In this document: positions 58,292 through 64,000 of the stretch, in pieces
Position numbering within the stretch: position 1 is the first letter of the stretch
Layout of the letters: every line of letters begins with the position of its first letter
Assembly (NCBI GenBank): GCA_032718475.1
Contig: JAUCBJ010004552.1
Span: forward strand, 1-64,000
Source: Nemertoderma westbladi
Lineage: Eukaryota > Xenacoelomorpha > Nemertodermatida > Nemertodermatidae
Reading direction: 5' to 3'
DNA: 64,000 nucleotides
The notes under the pieces: generated by a model
Seen by the model: only the letters and a program-made list of their open reading frames with translations
Databases searched by the model: none
What the model was told of the DNA's origin: nothing
Made by a program: the position numbers and the translations under genes

Positions 58292-60123
58292 CTTACTTCA
58301 TAACAAACTTATGAATTAATTTACTATTGTCTTTGATTTTACCCTGTAAAGTTCTCCACTCAGATATTTATTTGTCAGTATATTATTATTGGTAATGTGA
58401 AATGTAGAATTCCGTATTACATTGTTCTGCAACGGTTTGGTCGGATTGAGTGTTGATTGGTGTGGTTGATTGATGGAGCGGCAATAATTAGTTAATAATG
58501 GTTCTGGAATGCCCGATATGCTAGTTACCAACACCATAACGACATGGTTTCTGATTCGAGGTGAGTTATTATTTATCATTAAATAGTAATATTGGGCCTA
58601 ACTAGCAAATCAACAGTACTGCAAAATATCCAACATTTAAAGCGACAAAACGAAAGTACTACATTATATTATGTAAAACTTTCATGATAAATTAATAATA
58701 TGTTATTTTCCCTGGAAAATACAGAGTTCCAAAAACAGTTTATGACTCAATATCCTGTACTAGGAATAAAGAATGCCGCGCACGAATGCATAAAAGCGCA
58801 AAGAATGTCAACTCATCCATTTACTGTAGAAAGCCTGGACGCCATTCACATGCTGTACAAAAATTTCCATTTCGCAATTATTTTTTCCGCACGTACAGTA
58901 GTTTCCACAAAAAATTTATTAGCAGTGTTTAAACCCTTTAATTTTTTGTGTTTTTACCACAAGTCATCAACGAGTTTTTAATCAACGAGTTTAGTTGAGC
59001 ACAGTGGCAGCAGATTATGGTATTGACAGATGGGAGGCCAAGAGGAGGTAAATTGCGGACTTACAAGGTATCAGGTAGTATTTCCAGGTCTATCTTTTAC
59101 CTGAGCCGCTAGCTGAATGGTTAGAGCGTCAGACTTCCAACCCGGAGGTTACCAGTTCGATTCCACGTGGACGTCATTACCGACTTTGCAAAAGCTTTGC
59201 CCAACAAACAAAGTTACCCTTAACTATTGATGACGACTTATATAGTAGGGCCTCTGGAACGACTAGGAAAAATGGCAGTTCAAAGAGCTTATGGCCACCA
59301 TGCCGTGTGCCGTGCTGTGCCAGTTGAATTAGAGCCGTGTGCCGTGCTGTGCCAATTGAGTTAGAGCCGTGTGCCGTGCAGTGCAAGTTGAGTTAGAGCC
59401 GTGTGCAGTGCTGTGCCAGTTAAATTAGAGCCGTGTGCCGTGCTGTGCCAATTGAGTTAGAGCCGTGTGACGTGCTGTGCCAGTTGAATTAGAGCCGTTT
59501 GCCTTGCTGTGCCAATTGAGTTAGAGCCGTGTGCCGTGCTGTGCCAGTTGAGTTAGAGCCGTGTGCCGTGCTGTGTCAGTAGAGTTAGAGCCGTGTGCCG
59601 TGCAGTGCCAGTTTAGTTAGAGCCGTGTGCCGTGCTGTGCCAATTGAGTTAGAGCCGTATGCCGTGCTATGCCAGTTAATGAAGAATTTATATCACAAGA
59701 TAGAGCAGCAATCAGGCCCAGTTGATGTAGAATACAGATGAACAATAAAGAAAGAGGAAGATCTATCAATAGTTTTCTACCAACAGTACGGATACTCACA
59801 GCTCTAAGTTTCGCGATCCCGCTGAAATCGTTTTTCGGTGCTTCCATAATGCTCATGGAGCGCTCCATCGGCTGCTTCTCACTGGCTCGTCTCTCCGACT
59901 CCACGATAAACTCCCTGCCGCTGAGGATGTGATGGAGCAAGTTCTTGAGTTCGAAGGGGCTGAGGTTGAGGAGATAGCTGGTGGCGTCGACGACAGCACA
60001 GTCGAGGGCGAGGGCCAGTTCCGAGATCATCACCTGGATGATGAGGCCGACGCGGAGACGGAGCATCTCCCGGAAGAGGTTGGGTTCGGTGCGGATGAAC
60101 ATACCGAGGTAGTAGATGATCTC
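20318..60123 (-). CDS. PHKA: Phosphorylase b kinase regulatory subunit alpha-like, 3' part of gene (5 exons)
   Basis: Five exons on the reverse strand join with matching phases: 60123-59800, 36831-36729, 36618-36476, 23347-23147, 20527-20318. They encode about 327 residues of the C-terminal part of the alpha (or alpha-like) regulatory subunit of phosphorylase kinase, which controls glycogen breakdown in the cytosol as part of the (alpha beta gamma delta)4 complex. Recognisable blocks: [65 protein letters not shown] and [20 protein letters not shown]. The last four residues (CCLS) form a CaaX box, as in vertebrate alpha. RRAS in the first exon is a possible PKA site in the region where the mammalian subunit is phosphorylated. 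Upstream exons, including the glucoamylase-like domain, lie beyond 64 kb. The introns are 22,968, 110, 13,128 and 2,619 bp. Alpha fits better than beta by memory of the family, but I could not align them. Confidence 0.9.
20575..21052 (+). pseudogene. LINE copy 4, two 3' fragments
   Basis: 20575-20966 matches the LINE from the CWALTAED region to [13 protein letters not shown], with small deletions; 20967-21052 repeats part of the same region (AACATTGGATGTGTTCCCTT ... CGCCTCCGCTATGCAGGAAA) from a second, more diverged copy. It begins about 50 bp into the PHKA intron from the last-exon acceptor, on the opposite strand to the gene. Confidence 0.85.
21264..22183. mobile_element. Element with about 195-bp terminal inverted repeats
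   Basis: The left arm (AAAATCGGCTGTGATTGGCT to CGCGTCTTTTGACACCA) is the reverse complement of the right arm (TGTCAAAAGACGCGCAAGAC to CCAATCACAGCCGATTTT), with about 85-90 percent identity by eye. The 0.5-kb centre is non-coding. It lies in the last PHKA intron. Confidence 0.8.
22184..23146. other. Intronic sequence, no gene seen
   Basis: AT-rich intronic DNA of the PHKA-like gene between the inverted-repeat element and the penultimate exon. I see no further exon. Confidence 0.4.
23147..23347 (-). CDS. PHKA: PHKA penultimate exon
   Basis: The acceptor is ATCCCCCAG|ATG and the donor CAG|GTTAGT, phase 0 on both sides, 67 codons ([20 protein letters not shown] to SIFLKEQ). Its upstream intron is the 32-bp repeat array. 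Confidence 0.92.
23400..36461 (+). repeat. 32-bp minisatellite, about 408 copies, filling a PHKA intron
   Basis: The unit contains GTTAGTGGGTGTAGGTAAC followed by GGGGGGATAGAAA. The array runs from 15 bases after the 5' splice site to about 50 bases before the 3' splice site of one PHKA intron. Variants include TAAT for TAAC, GAGGGAATATAAAA for GGGGGGATAGAAA, GTAAGTAAC, and GTTGTTAG insertions. Blocks of units recur in order at spacings of about 0.8, 1.3 and 5.1 kb (for example the GGGGAGATAG variant at 27.47, 32.59 and 33.91 kb), so higher-order repeats exist. In transcript orientation the unit reads CACTAAC, TTTCTATCCCCCC, GTTACC. Confidence 0.98.
36476..36618 (-). CDS. PHKA: PHKA exon ([17 protein letters not shown] block)
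   Basis: The acceptor is TTAACCAG|GT, phase 1, and the donor GAG|GTGCGT, phase 0. It encodes the highly conserved RRRRLDG / NRVPV / GLSIEG segment. Confidence 0.92.
36729..36831 (-). CDS. PHKA: PHKA exon (Ser-rich linker)
   Basis: The acceptor is TTTTTAG|AGT, phase 0, and the donor CAAG|GTTAGT, phase 1. The linker SADEDE-type acidic/serine region ([16 protein letters not shown]) joins exactly to QWLRRRR of the next exon. Linker sequence is poorly conserved, so the call rests on phase, splice sites and the RQG end. Confidence 0.8.
36832..37100. other. Intronic sequence, no gene seen
   Basis: AT-rich PHKA intron sequence between the linker exon and the Penelope-like element. Confidence 0.35.
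37930..37940 (+). repeat. Left target-site duplication of the nested LINE
   Basis: ATGGAGAGGAT at 37930-37940 is repeated exactly at 39572-39582, flanking the LINE. Confidence 0.85.
37941..39571 (+). pseudogene. LINE copy 5, 5'-truncated, nested in the Penelope-like element
   Basis: The longest copy. It encodes RT from the [19 protein letters not shown] region through [58 protein letters not shown] and, after a frameshift near 38.93 kb caused by a short deletion, the C-terminal domain ([46 protein letters not shown]). A TGA right after ELWR truncates the native end. The 3' end is GCCGATCCTAGTAGTAGTAGT. The endonuclease domain is absent because of 5' truncation. I lean to an RTE-like clade without proof. 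Confidence 0.92.
39572..39582 (+). repeat. Right target-site duplication of the nested LINE
   Basis: A second copy of ATGGAGAGGAT, directly after the (TAG)n tail. Confidence 0.85.
40491..41125. other. Intronic sequence, no gene seen
   Basis: AT-rich sequence with no repeat or reading frame that I can support. Confidence 0.35.
41126..41205 (+). repeat. Copy of the hairpin-element arm from 14.6 kb
   Basis: AAATAAAGCCATGATGGTCT, GTAAAGTACTTTGCAACA and GTTTTATTCCATAAT match 14582-14655. Confidence 0.6.
41757..43925 (+). repeat. 37-bp minisatellite, about 58 copies
   Basis: The unit contains AACTAATTAGTAACATCTAC then AATGGAATAAAAGTAGA, with variants CATCT/CTTCT and CTAATT/CCAATT. In PHKA transcript orientation it reads TTACTAATTAG then TTTCTACTTTTATTCCATTG then TAG, which resembles a complete 3' splice site. 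Confidence 0.97.
44059..44560 (+). repeat. 50-bp minisatellite, 10 copies
   Basis: The unit contains ACCAAAAGGTTCAATATATT and CGGAGAACTTCCTTTATACG, with only isolated substitutions. As 50 is not a multiple of three, three forward frames are open but encode only the repeat. Confidence 0.95.
44759..46705 (-). CDS. Type I Ig-domain receptor with tyrosine-motif tail (Ig family member 2), intronless
   Basis: 648 residues, one open exon. Signal peptide 1-24 ([12 protein letters not shown]), distal module about 27-145 with variable sequence, central module about 146-260 ([36 protein letters not shown]), third module about 265-350 ([20 protein letters not shown]), a stalk, TM about 388-416 ([20 protein letters not shown]) with RRKRK after it, then a 230-residue acidic, Ser/Gly/Asn-rich tail with three PNNVNGE-type repeats, YYNARD, DEYAQV (Y552) and DVYAVD (Y591). 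The tyrosines sit in YxxV-type contexts that could bind SH2 domains or adaptor complexes; a strict ITIM is not met because the -2 residue is Asp. N-glycosylation sites are many. It lies in a PHKA intron on the same strand. Confidence 0.85.
   Translation of the reverse strand: MSLNCVYLFAVILVVFVTHNRFVSGLEDMEKILPEGRDCLMRGDKLKVVCTDNRIIAGDNLDLRLYIIIPLSIWRLPIQSRNQGRGSIELDFNKHTATFIINELVNDHEYNGRGAYVCYLGHQYPISNYYHFPTCQSSDLQCGCNGEVETGNSNCRLILDPNSGEFLPETDQSNPFLVCNATDWLPSPKESVYPNNGVFQWVNSDNEDMNNNSYKKLGSVEILKLNLPDIETNLSLYNQQTFTCRAKNIVSNGVTECGVTMVIGYLATDLIITTVTNKAVNDIIEVPEGEVIVLNAEFTSGSPDNNITWFRITDNVTEVVGEGPTLSVEMNAHDSAIYRYEVYCIPWNEDLSSGSGSVRVAVVPIPDTRQIPRVTTTDLQPPSNQRVSFITIVAVTSSAVVLVVAAGVFIALFVVYRRKRKTLEEERSPGDGVDNENFKMDDYYVQCDGEKVNDKPNNVNGGEPNNVNGEPNNVNGEVDEEYYNARDSIFGTREGFAKSEDVDYEPFGGAVGSSNVNSTSKEQNKSPFGESGDSNTDTMAEVIEDTEVTDEYAQVDRTRRKSSAVVIEVEGEDDVKPEVPAKNADSFGDVYAVDDRGTAGDEMINSVGAASQKQEIKQINSEKLQTKPDIAKKPKPVGGSRIHKEPSN
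46706..47639. other. Intergenic segment between the two Ig receptor genes
   Basis: Contains a run of 22 G (46988-47009) and a (CAAA)n microsatellite at about 47521-47555. Presumably holds the promoter of the 44.8-kb gene; no specific motif is recognised. The sequence around each start codon (AAAGATGTCCCTGAACTGTG) is the same in both paralogues. Confidence 0.5.
47640..49829 (-). CDS. Type I Ig-domain receptor with extended tyrosine-motif tail (Ig family member 3), intronless
   Basis: 729 residues, one open exon, tandem paralogue of the 44.8-kb gene. Signal peptide 1-24; distal module about 27-147 with cysteines in YRCSWGCC not shared with the paralogue; central and third modules nearly identical to the paralogue; TM about 376-403; basic stop-transfer YRRKRK. 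The tail carries DEYAQV (Y525), DVYSVV (Y564), DEYAVV (Y605) and DEYTVV (Y674). The last two lie in segments absent from the shorter gene and share DEYxVVDKS, so the tail grew by module duplication. [10 protein letters not shown] near 640-648 is the same string that lies close to the C-terminus of the shorter gene. It is probably a surface recognition or signalling receptor; the ligand is unknown. Confidence 0.85.
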   Translation of the reverse strand: MSLNCVYLFGVILAVFVNHNVIVSGLTHMKKILPEGRDCLMKGDKLKVVCTDNRIKAGNNLDNMVRLYRGKQELLSTVNIEQSRGTVDIDRDKHTSTFTVNELMYVWEYNGQYDYRCSWGCCNYMSYPYEVEACQTRSSDLHCGCNGEVETGNSNCRLIFDPNSDKFLRETDQSNPSLECKATDWLPSPKESVHPNNGVFQWVNSDNEDMNNNYIYEKLDSVEILKLNLSDIETNPGLYNKQTFTCRAKNIVSNGVTECGVTMVIGYLATNLTITTDTKKAVKDIIEVPEGEVIVLNAEFTSGSPDNNITWFRVTDNVTEVVGEGPTLSVEMNAHDSAIYRYEVYCIPWNEEISSISGGASIIGIPQSLNSEGSSVITIVAVTSAMVVLVVAAGVFIALFVVYRRKRKTLEEERSPGDGVDNENFKMDDYYVQCDGEKVNDKPNQVNGEVDEEYYNARDSIFGTREGFAKSEDVDYYEPFGGAVGSSNVNSTSKEQNKSPFGESGESNTDTMAEVIVDKEVTDEYAQVDRTRRKSSAVVIEVEGEGEVKPEVPAKNPESFGDVYSVVEKSRNAKNISNFVASTNPNIPKEPLDNGKESETDADEYAVVDKSRKSVGGNNSIEVSKILGTQPKPGISKKPKPVGGSRIKRDKHSESKSDRLNDGDTTGADVADEYTVVDKSKKNPKPGGSQGVSSGNNNHTMGGDAVELVDKTLKSADNPSYIHNEEHQI
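49830..51900. other. No gene I can support; short palindrome near 51.75 kb
   Basis: Upstream flank of the 47.6-kb receptor gene and further intronic DNA. Two modest open frames (50549-50815 reverse and 51181-51564 forward, 88 and 127 codons) match nothing I know. A short palindrome CAATCGAGAAAATTCTCGATTG-like sequence sits near 51738-51760. Confidence 0.35.
51925..52030 (-). mobile_element. tRNA-derived SINE-like sequence
   Basis: On the reverse strand CTAGCTCAGTTGGTAGAGCG is a good pol III A box (D-arm) and GAGTTCGAATCC is a B box, about 30 bases apart. The anticodon arm does not fold well, so this looks like a SINE head and not a tRNA gene. A related fragment (GAGCTAGGGCTGGGGTAAAA and CAGACTGT) is at 53.77-53.81 kb. 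Confidence 0.6.
52228..52385. repeat. Cluster of GCATGCG palindromes and inverted repeats
   Basis: ATGCGTATCGCATG, TTCGCATGCGAATCGCATG, GCGATACGCATGCGG and CATGCGTATCGCACGTG form several overlapping inverted repeats around GTCCGGACC. It may be a MITE. Confidence 0.55.
52530..52872 (+). repeat. About 170-bp tandem duplication of the GGTCGCTG repeat family
   Basis: Two units, each beginning GGTTTTCRAGGTCGCTG, then a related GATAAAACT/GATACAACT block and a GCAACYRTSAT block. It belongs to the family at 832-1151. Confidence 0.6.
53638..53760 (+). repeat. 20-bp tandem repeat, about 5 copies
   Basis: The unit is CTACCACCGACCTTAGCACG. A degenerate related stretch (CGACCTTAGCTCTAGCCTA) is at about 55.69 kb. 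Confidence 0.85.
54090..54477. mobile_element. MITE with about 45-bp terminal inverted repeats
   Basis: The left end AGGTCTGTTTACACGTGGAA and the right end, read in reverse complement (AGGCCTGTTTACGCGTGGAA), continue through AACTTTTAGAKCAACTTTCTC. Internal copies of TTGGAGCAACTT and GCAACTTT abound. TAA is present at both flanks, which could be a 3-bp (Harbinger-type) or TTAA-type target duplication. Confidence 0.75.
55985..56960 (+). repeat. Degenerate copies of the GGTCGCTG repeat family
   Basis: GGTTTTCCTGGTCGCTGATT at 55991, GGTTTTATTGGTCGCTGATT at 56150 and GGTTTTTGAGGTCGGTTGAA at 56731 head successive units. The first two contain TCTG(T)-rich tracts like those at 900-1085. The open frame at 56729-56950 is within the repeat. 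Confidence 0.6.
57660..57790. mobile_element. Possible MITE remnant with poly-C centre
   Basis: GGGTGCGTTTATAAAGTATG, then a run of 19 C (57711-57729), then CACAAAGTATGCGG. The end sequence resembles hAT-type MITE ends that I recall from other animals; only a weak inverted match is visible. Confidence 0.3.
57791..59100. other. Intronic sequence with a 29-bp poly-C run; no gene I can support
   Basis: 58260-58288 is an uninterrupted C run. Open frames at 58316-58579 (reverse) and 58700-58981 (forward) match nothing I recognise. Confidence 0.35.
59101..59175 (+). mobile_element. tRNA-like SINE head
   Basis: TAGCTGAATGGTTAGAGCG resembles an A box and GGTTACCAGTTCGATTCC a B box, spaced as in tRNA. 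The anticodon stem is mispaired, so a functional tRNA is not supported. Confidence 0.5.
59302..59685 (+). repeat. 32-bp minisatellite, about 12 copies
   Basis: The unit contains GCCGTGTGCCGTGCTGTGCC then AATTGAGTTAGA. It lies 115 bp past the 5' splice site of the 23-kb PHKA intron. Confidence 0.93.
59800..60123 (-). CDS. PHKA: PHKA exon (IIQVM / NLLHHILSG block)
   Basis: The acceptor is a run of 18 C followed by ACAG|GAG; the donor is GCT|GTGAGT. 108 codons, phase 0 at both ends, from [17 protein letters not shown] to FSGIAKLRA. It contains RRAS and several serines in a linker. Confidence 0.92.
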
Positions 60124-60127
60124 CTGT

Positions 60128-60178
60128 GGGGGGGGGGGGGGGGGGTTAACATAACGAGGTAGTAAATTATCTCTCCCT
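60128..60178 (-). promoter_or_regulatory. Poly-C splice acceptor tract and partial exon duplication
   Basis: In transcript orientation the acceptor is 18 consecutive C then ACAG. Just upstream, TAATTTACTACCTCGTTATG copies the first bases of the exon itself (ATCATCTACTACCTCGGTATG), so the exon start was duplicated into the intron end. Confidence 0.7.
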
Positions 60179-63100
60179 ATTGGATGTTCTACTCCTCTCT
60201 CTCCCTATCGGATGTTCTACTCCTCTCTCTCTCCCTATTGGATGTTCTACTCCTCTCTCTCCCTATTGGATGTTCTATTCCTCTCTCTCTCTCTATTGGA
60301 TGTTCTACTCCTCTCTCTCTCTATTGGATGTTCTACTCCTCTCTCTCTCCCTATTGGATGTTCTACTCCTCTCTCTCTCCCTATTGGATGTTCTACTCCT
60401 CTCTCTCTCTATTGGATGTTCTACTCCTCTCTCTCCCTATTGGATGTTCTACTCCTCTCTCTCTCTCTATTGGATGTTCTACTCCTCTCTCTCTCTATTG
60501 GATGTTCTACTCCTCTCTCTCTCTATTGGATGTTCTACTCCTCTCTCTCTCTATTGGATGTTCTACTCCTCTCTCTCTCTCTATTGGATGTTCTACTCCT
60601 CTCTCTCTCTATTGGATGTTCTACTCCTCTCTCTCTCTATTGGATGTTCTACTCCTCTCTCTCTCTATTGGATGTTCTACTCCTCTCTCTCCCTATTGGA
60701 TGTTCTACTCCTCTCTCTCTCTCTATTGGATGTTCTACTCCTCTCTCTCTCTATTGGATGTTCTACTCCTCTCTCTCTCCCTATTGGATGTTCTACTCCT
60801 CTCTCTCTCCCTATTGGATGTTCTACTCCTCTCTCTCTATTGAATGTTCTACTCCTCTCTCTCTATTGGATGTTCTACTCCTCTCTCTCTCTATTGGATG
60901 TTCTACTCCTCTCTCTCTCTATTGGATGTTCTACTCCTCTCTCTCTCTATTGGATGTTCTACTCCTCTCTCTCTCTATTGGATGTTCTACTCCTCTCTCT
61001 CTCTCTATTGGATGTTCTACTCCTCTCTCTCTCTCTCTCTCTCTCTATTGGATGTTCTACTCCTCTCTCTCTCCCTATTGGATGTTCTACTCCTCTCTCT
61101 CTCCCTATTGGATGTTCTACTCCTCTCTCTCTCCCTATTGGATGTTCTACTCCTCTCTCTCTCTATTGGATGTTCTACTCCTCTCTCTCCTATTGGATGT
61201 TCTACTCCTCTCTCTCTCTATTGGATGTTCTACTCCTCTCTCTCTCTATTGGATGTTCTACTCCTCTCTCTCTCTATTGGATGTTCTACTCCTCTCTCTC
61301 TCTCTATTGGATGTTCTACTCCTCTCTCTCCCTATTGGATGTTCTACTCCTCTCTCTCTCTATTGGATGTTCTACTCCTCTCTCTCTCGCTATTGGATGT
61401 TCTACTCCTCTCTCTCTCTATTGGATGTTCTACTCCTCTCTCTCCCTATTGGATGTTCTACTCCTCTCTCTCCCTATTGGATGTTCTACTCCTCTCTCTC
61501 TCTCTATTGGATGTTCTACTCCCTCTCTCTCTCTCCCTATTGGATGTTCTACTCCTCTCTCTCCCTATTGGATGTTCTACTCCCTCTCTCTCTCTCCCTA
61601 TTGGATGTTCTACTCCTCTCTCTCTCTATTGGATGTTCTACTCCTCTCTCTCCCTATTGGATGTTCTACTCCTCTCTCTCTCTCTCTATTGGATGTTCTA
61701 CTCCTCTCTCTCCCTATTGGATGTTCTACTCCTCTCTCTCTCCTATTGGATGTTCTACTCCTCTCTCTCTCTCTATTGGATGTTCTACTCCTCTCTCTCC
61801 CTATTGGATGTTCTACTCCTCTCTCTCCCTATTGGATGTTCTACTCCTCTCTCTCTCTCTCTCCCTATTGGATGTTCTACTCCTCTCTCTCCCTATTGGA
61901 TGTTCTACTCCTCTCTCTCTCTCTCTCCCTATTGGATGTTCTACTCCTCTCTCTCCTATTGGATGTTCTACTCCTCTCTCTCCCTATTGGATGTTCTACT
62001 CCTCTCTCTCCCTATTGGATGTTCTACTCCTCTCTCTCTCCCTATTGGATGTTCTACTCCTCTCTCTCTCCCTATTGGATGTTCTACTCCTCTCTCTCTC
62101 CTATTGGATGTTCTACTCCTCTCTCTCTCCTCTATTGGATGTTCTACTCCTCTCTCTCTCTATTGGATGTTCTACTCCTCTCTCTCTCTATTGGATGTTC
62201 TACTCCTCTCTCTCCCTATTGGATGTTCTACTCCTCTCTCTCTCTGGATGTTCTACTCCTCTCTCTCTCTATTGGATGTTCTACTCCTCTCTCTCTCCCT
62301 ATTGGATGTTCTACTCCTCTCTCTCTCTATTGGATGTTCTACTCCTCTCTCTCTCTATTGGATGTTCTACTCCTCTCTCTCTCTATTGGATGTTCTACTC
62401 CTCTCTCTCTCTATTGGATGTTCTACTCCCTCTCTCTCTCCCTATTGGATGTTCTACTCCTCTCTCTCCCTATTGGATGTTCTACTCCTCTCTCTCTCCC
62501 TATTGGATGTTCTACTCCTCTCTCTCTCTCTATTGGATGTTCTACTCCTCTCTCTCTCCTATTGGATGTTCTACTCCTCTCTCTCTCTATTGGATGTTCT
62601 ACTCCTCTCTCTCTCCTATTGGATGTTCTACTCCTCTCTCTCCCTATTGGATGTTCTACTCCTCTCTCTCTCCTATTGGATGTTCTACTCCTCTCTCTCT
62701 CCCTATTGGATGTTCTACTCCTCTCTCTCCCTATTGGATGTTCTACTCCTCTCTCTCCCTATTGGATGTTCTACTCCTCTCTCTCCCTATTGGATGTTCT
62801 ACTCCTCTCTCTCCCTATTGGATGTTCTACTCCTCTCTCTCCCTATTGGATGTTCTACTCCTCTCTCTCTCCTATTGGATGTTCTACTCCTCTCTCTCCC
62901 TATTGGATGTTCTACTCCTCTCTCTCTCTATTGGATGTTCTACTCCTCTCTCTCTCCTATTGGATGTTCTACTCCTCTCTCTCTCTCTATTGGATGTTCT
63001 ACTCCTCTCTCTCTCCTATTGGATGTTCTACTCCTCTCTCTCTCTATTGGATGTTCTACTCCTCTCTCTCCCTATTGGATGTTCTACTCCTCTCTCTCCC

Positions 63101-64000
63101 TATTGGATGTTCTACTCCTCTCTCTCTCCCTATTGGATGTTCTACTCCTCTCTCTCCCTATTGGATGTTCTACTCCTCTCTCTCCCTATTGGATGTTCTA
63201 CTCCTCTCTCTCTCTATTGGATGTTCTACTCCTCTCTCTCTCTCTATTGGATGTTCTACTCCTCTCTCTCTCCCTATTGGATGTTCTACTCCTCTCTCTC
63301 TCTATTGGATGTTCTACTCCTCTCTCTCTCTATTGGATGTTCTACTCCTCTCTCTCTCTATTGGATGTTCTACTCCTCTCTCTCTCCCTATTGGATGTTC
63401 TACTCCTCTCTCTCTCTCTATTGGATGTTCTACTCCTCTCTCTCTCCTATTGGATGTTCTACTCCTCTCTCTCTCCTATTGGATGTTCTACTCCTCTCTC
63501 TCTCTATTGGATGTTCTACTCCTCTCTCTCTCTATTGGATGTTCTACTCCTCTCTCTCCCTATTGGATGTTCTACTCCTCTCTCTCCCTATTGGATGTTC
63601 TACTCCTCTCTCTCTCTATTGGATGTTCTACTCCTCTCTCTCTCCTATTGGATGTTCTACTCCTCTCTCTCCCTATTGGATGTTCTACTCCTCTCTCTCC
63701 CTATTGGATGTTCTACTCCTCTCTCTCTCTATTGGATGTTCTACTCCTCTCTCTCCCTATTGGATGTTCTACTCCTCTCTCTCTCCTATTGGATGTTCTA
63801 CTCCTCTCTCTCCCTATTGGATGTTCTACTCCTCTCTCTCCCTATTGGATGTTCTACTCCTCTCTCTCTCTATTGGATGTTCTACTCCTCTCTCTCTCTA
63901 TTGGATGTTCTACTCCTCTCTCTCTCTCTATTGGATGTTCTACTCCTCTCTCTCTCCTATTGGATGTTCTACTCCTCTCTCTCCTATTGGATGTTCTACT
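60177..64000 (+). repeat. (CT)n-containing minisatellite, continues past the window
   Basis: About 140 units of TATTGGATGTTCTACTCC followed by a CT tract of variable length (most units 24-30 bp). It fills the PHKA intron upstream of the 60.1-kb exon and runs off the end of the window. Confidence 0.97.

Noticed and set aside
60184-60843. 219-codon Leu/Ser-rich open frame
   Set aside because: Part of the (CT)n minisatellite; it ends where unit length changes.

Overview
The window is animal genomic DNA, most likely from a marine invertebrate. It is AT-rich, has GT-AG introns, single-copy genes with clear animal homology (a rhodopsin-type GPCR, a ZP-domain protein, Ig-domain receptors, the phosphorylase kinase alpha subunit), Penelope-like and non-LTR retroelements, several MITE families and an extreme load of minisatellites. 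I cannot place it to a phylum from sequence alone.

Layout. 0.5-7.3 kb (+): a complete six-exon class A GPCR whose second exon carries ten in-frame copies of a 51-bp repeat. 7.5-8.5 kb: two back-to-back minisatellites in the space between convergent genes. 8.7-11.6 kb (-): the last exon of a ZP-domain membrane protein and, just upstream on the same strand, a secreted Ig-domain exon whose splice donor is phase-compatible with it. 12-20 kb: no gene I can support; a LINE copy, foldback elements, MITEs and a 1.6-kb 14-bp array. 20.3-60.1 kb (-): the last five exons of a phosphorylase b kinase regulatory subunit alpha (PHKA-like) gene, ending in a CaaX box; the upstream exons lie beyond 64 kb.

The PHKA introns hold most of the window. 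One (13.1 kb) is almost entirely a 32-bp tandem repeat (about 408 copies). The next large one (23 kb) holds a Penelope-like element split by a LINE with a visible 11-bp target-site duplication, a 37-bp array, a 50-bp array, two intronless Ig-domain receptor genes on the host-gene strand, SINE-like sequences and MITEs. From 60.2 kb to the window end, another intron is a (CT)n-containing minisatellite that continues out of the window.

The most interesting points are: (1) the in-frame VNTR inside a GPCR transmembrane/loop exon; (2) a giant intron made of a repeat that, in transcript orientation, combines a branchpoint-like and a pyrimidine-rich motif and is nearly free of AG; and (3) a small family of Ig receptors with a divergent membrane-distal domain, near-identical remainder and a tyrosine-motif tail, an architecture seen in recognition or immune receptors. 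Function of the Ig family is inferred, not shown.
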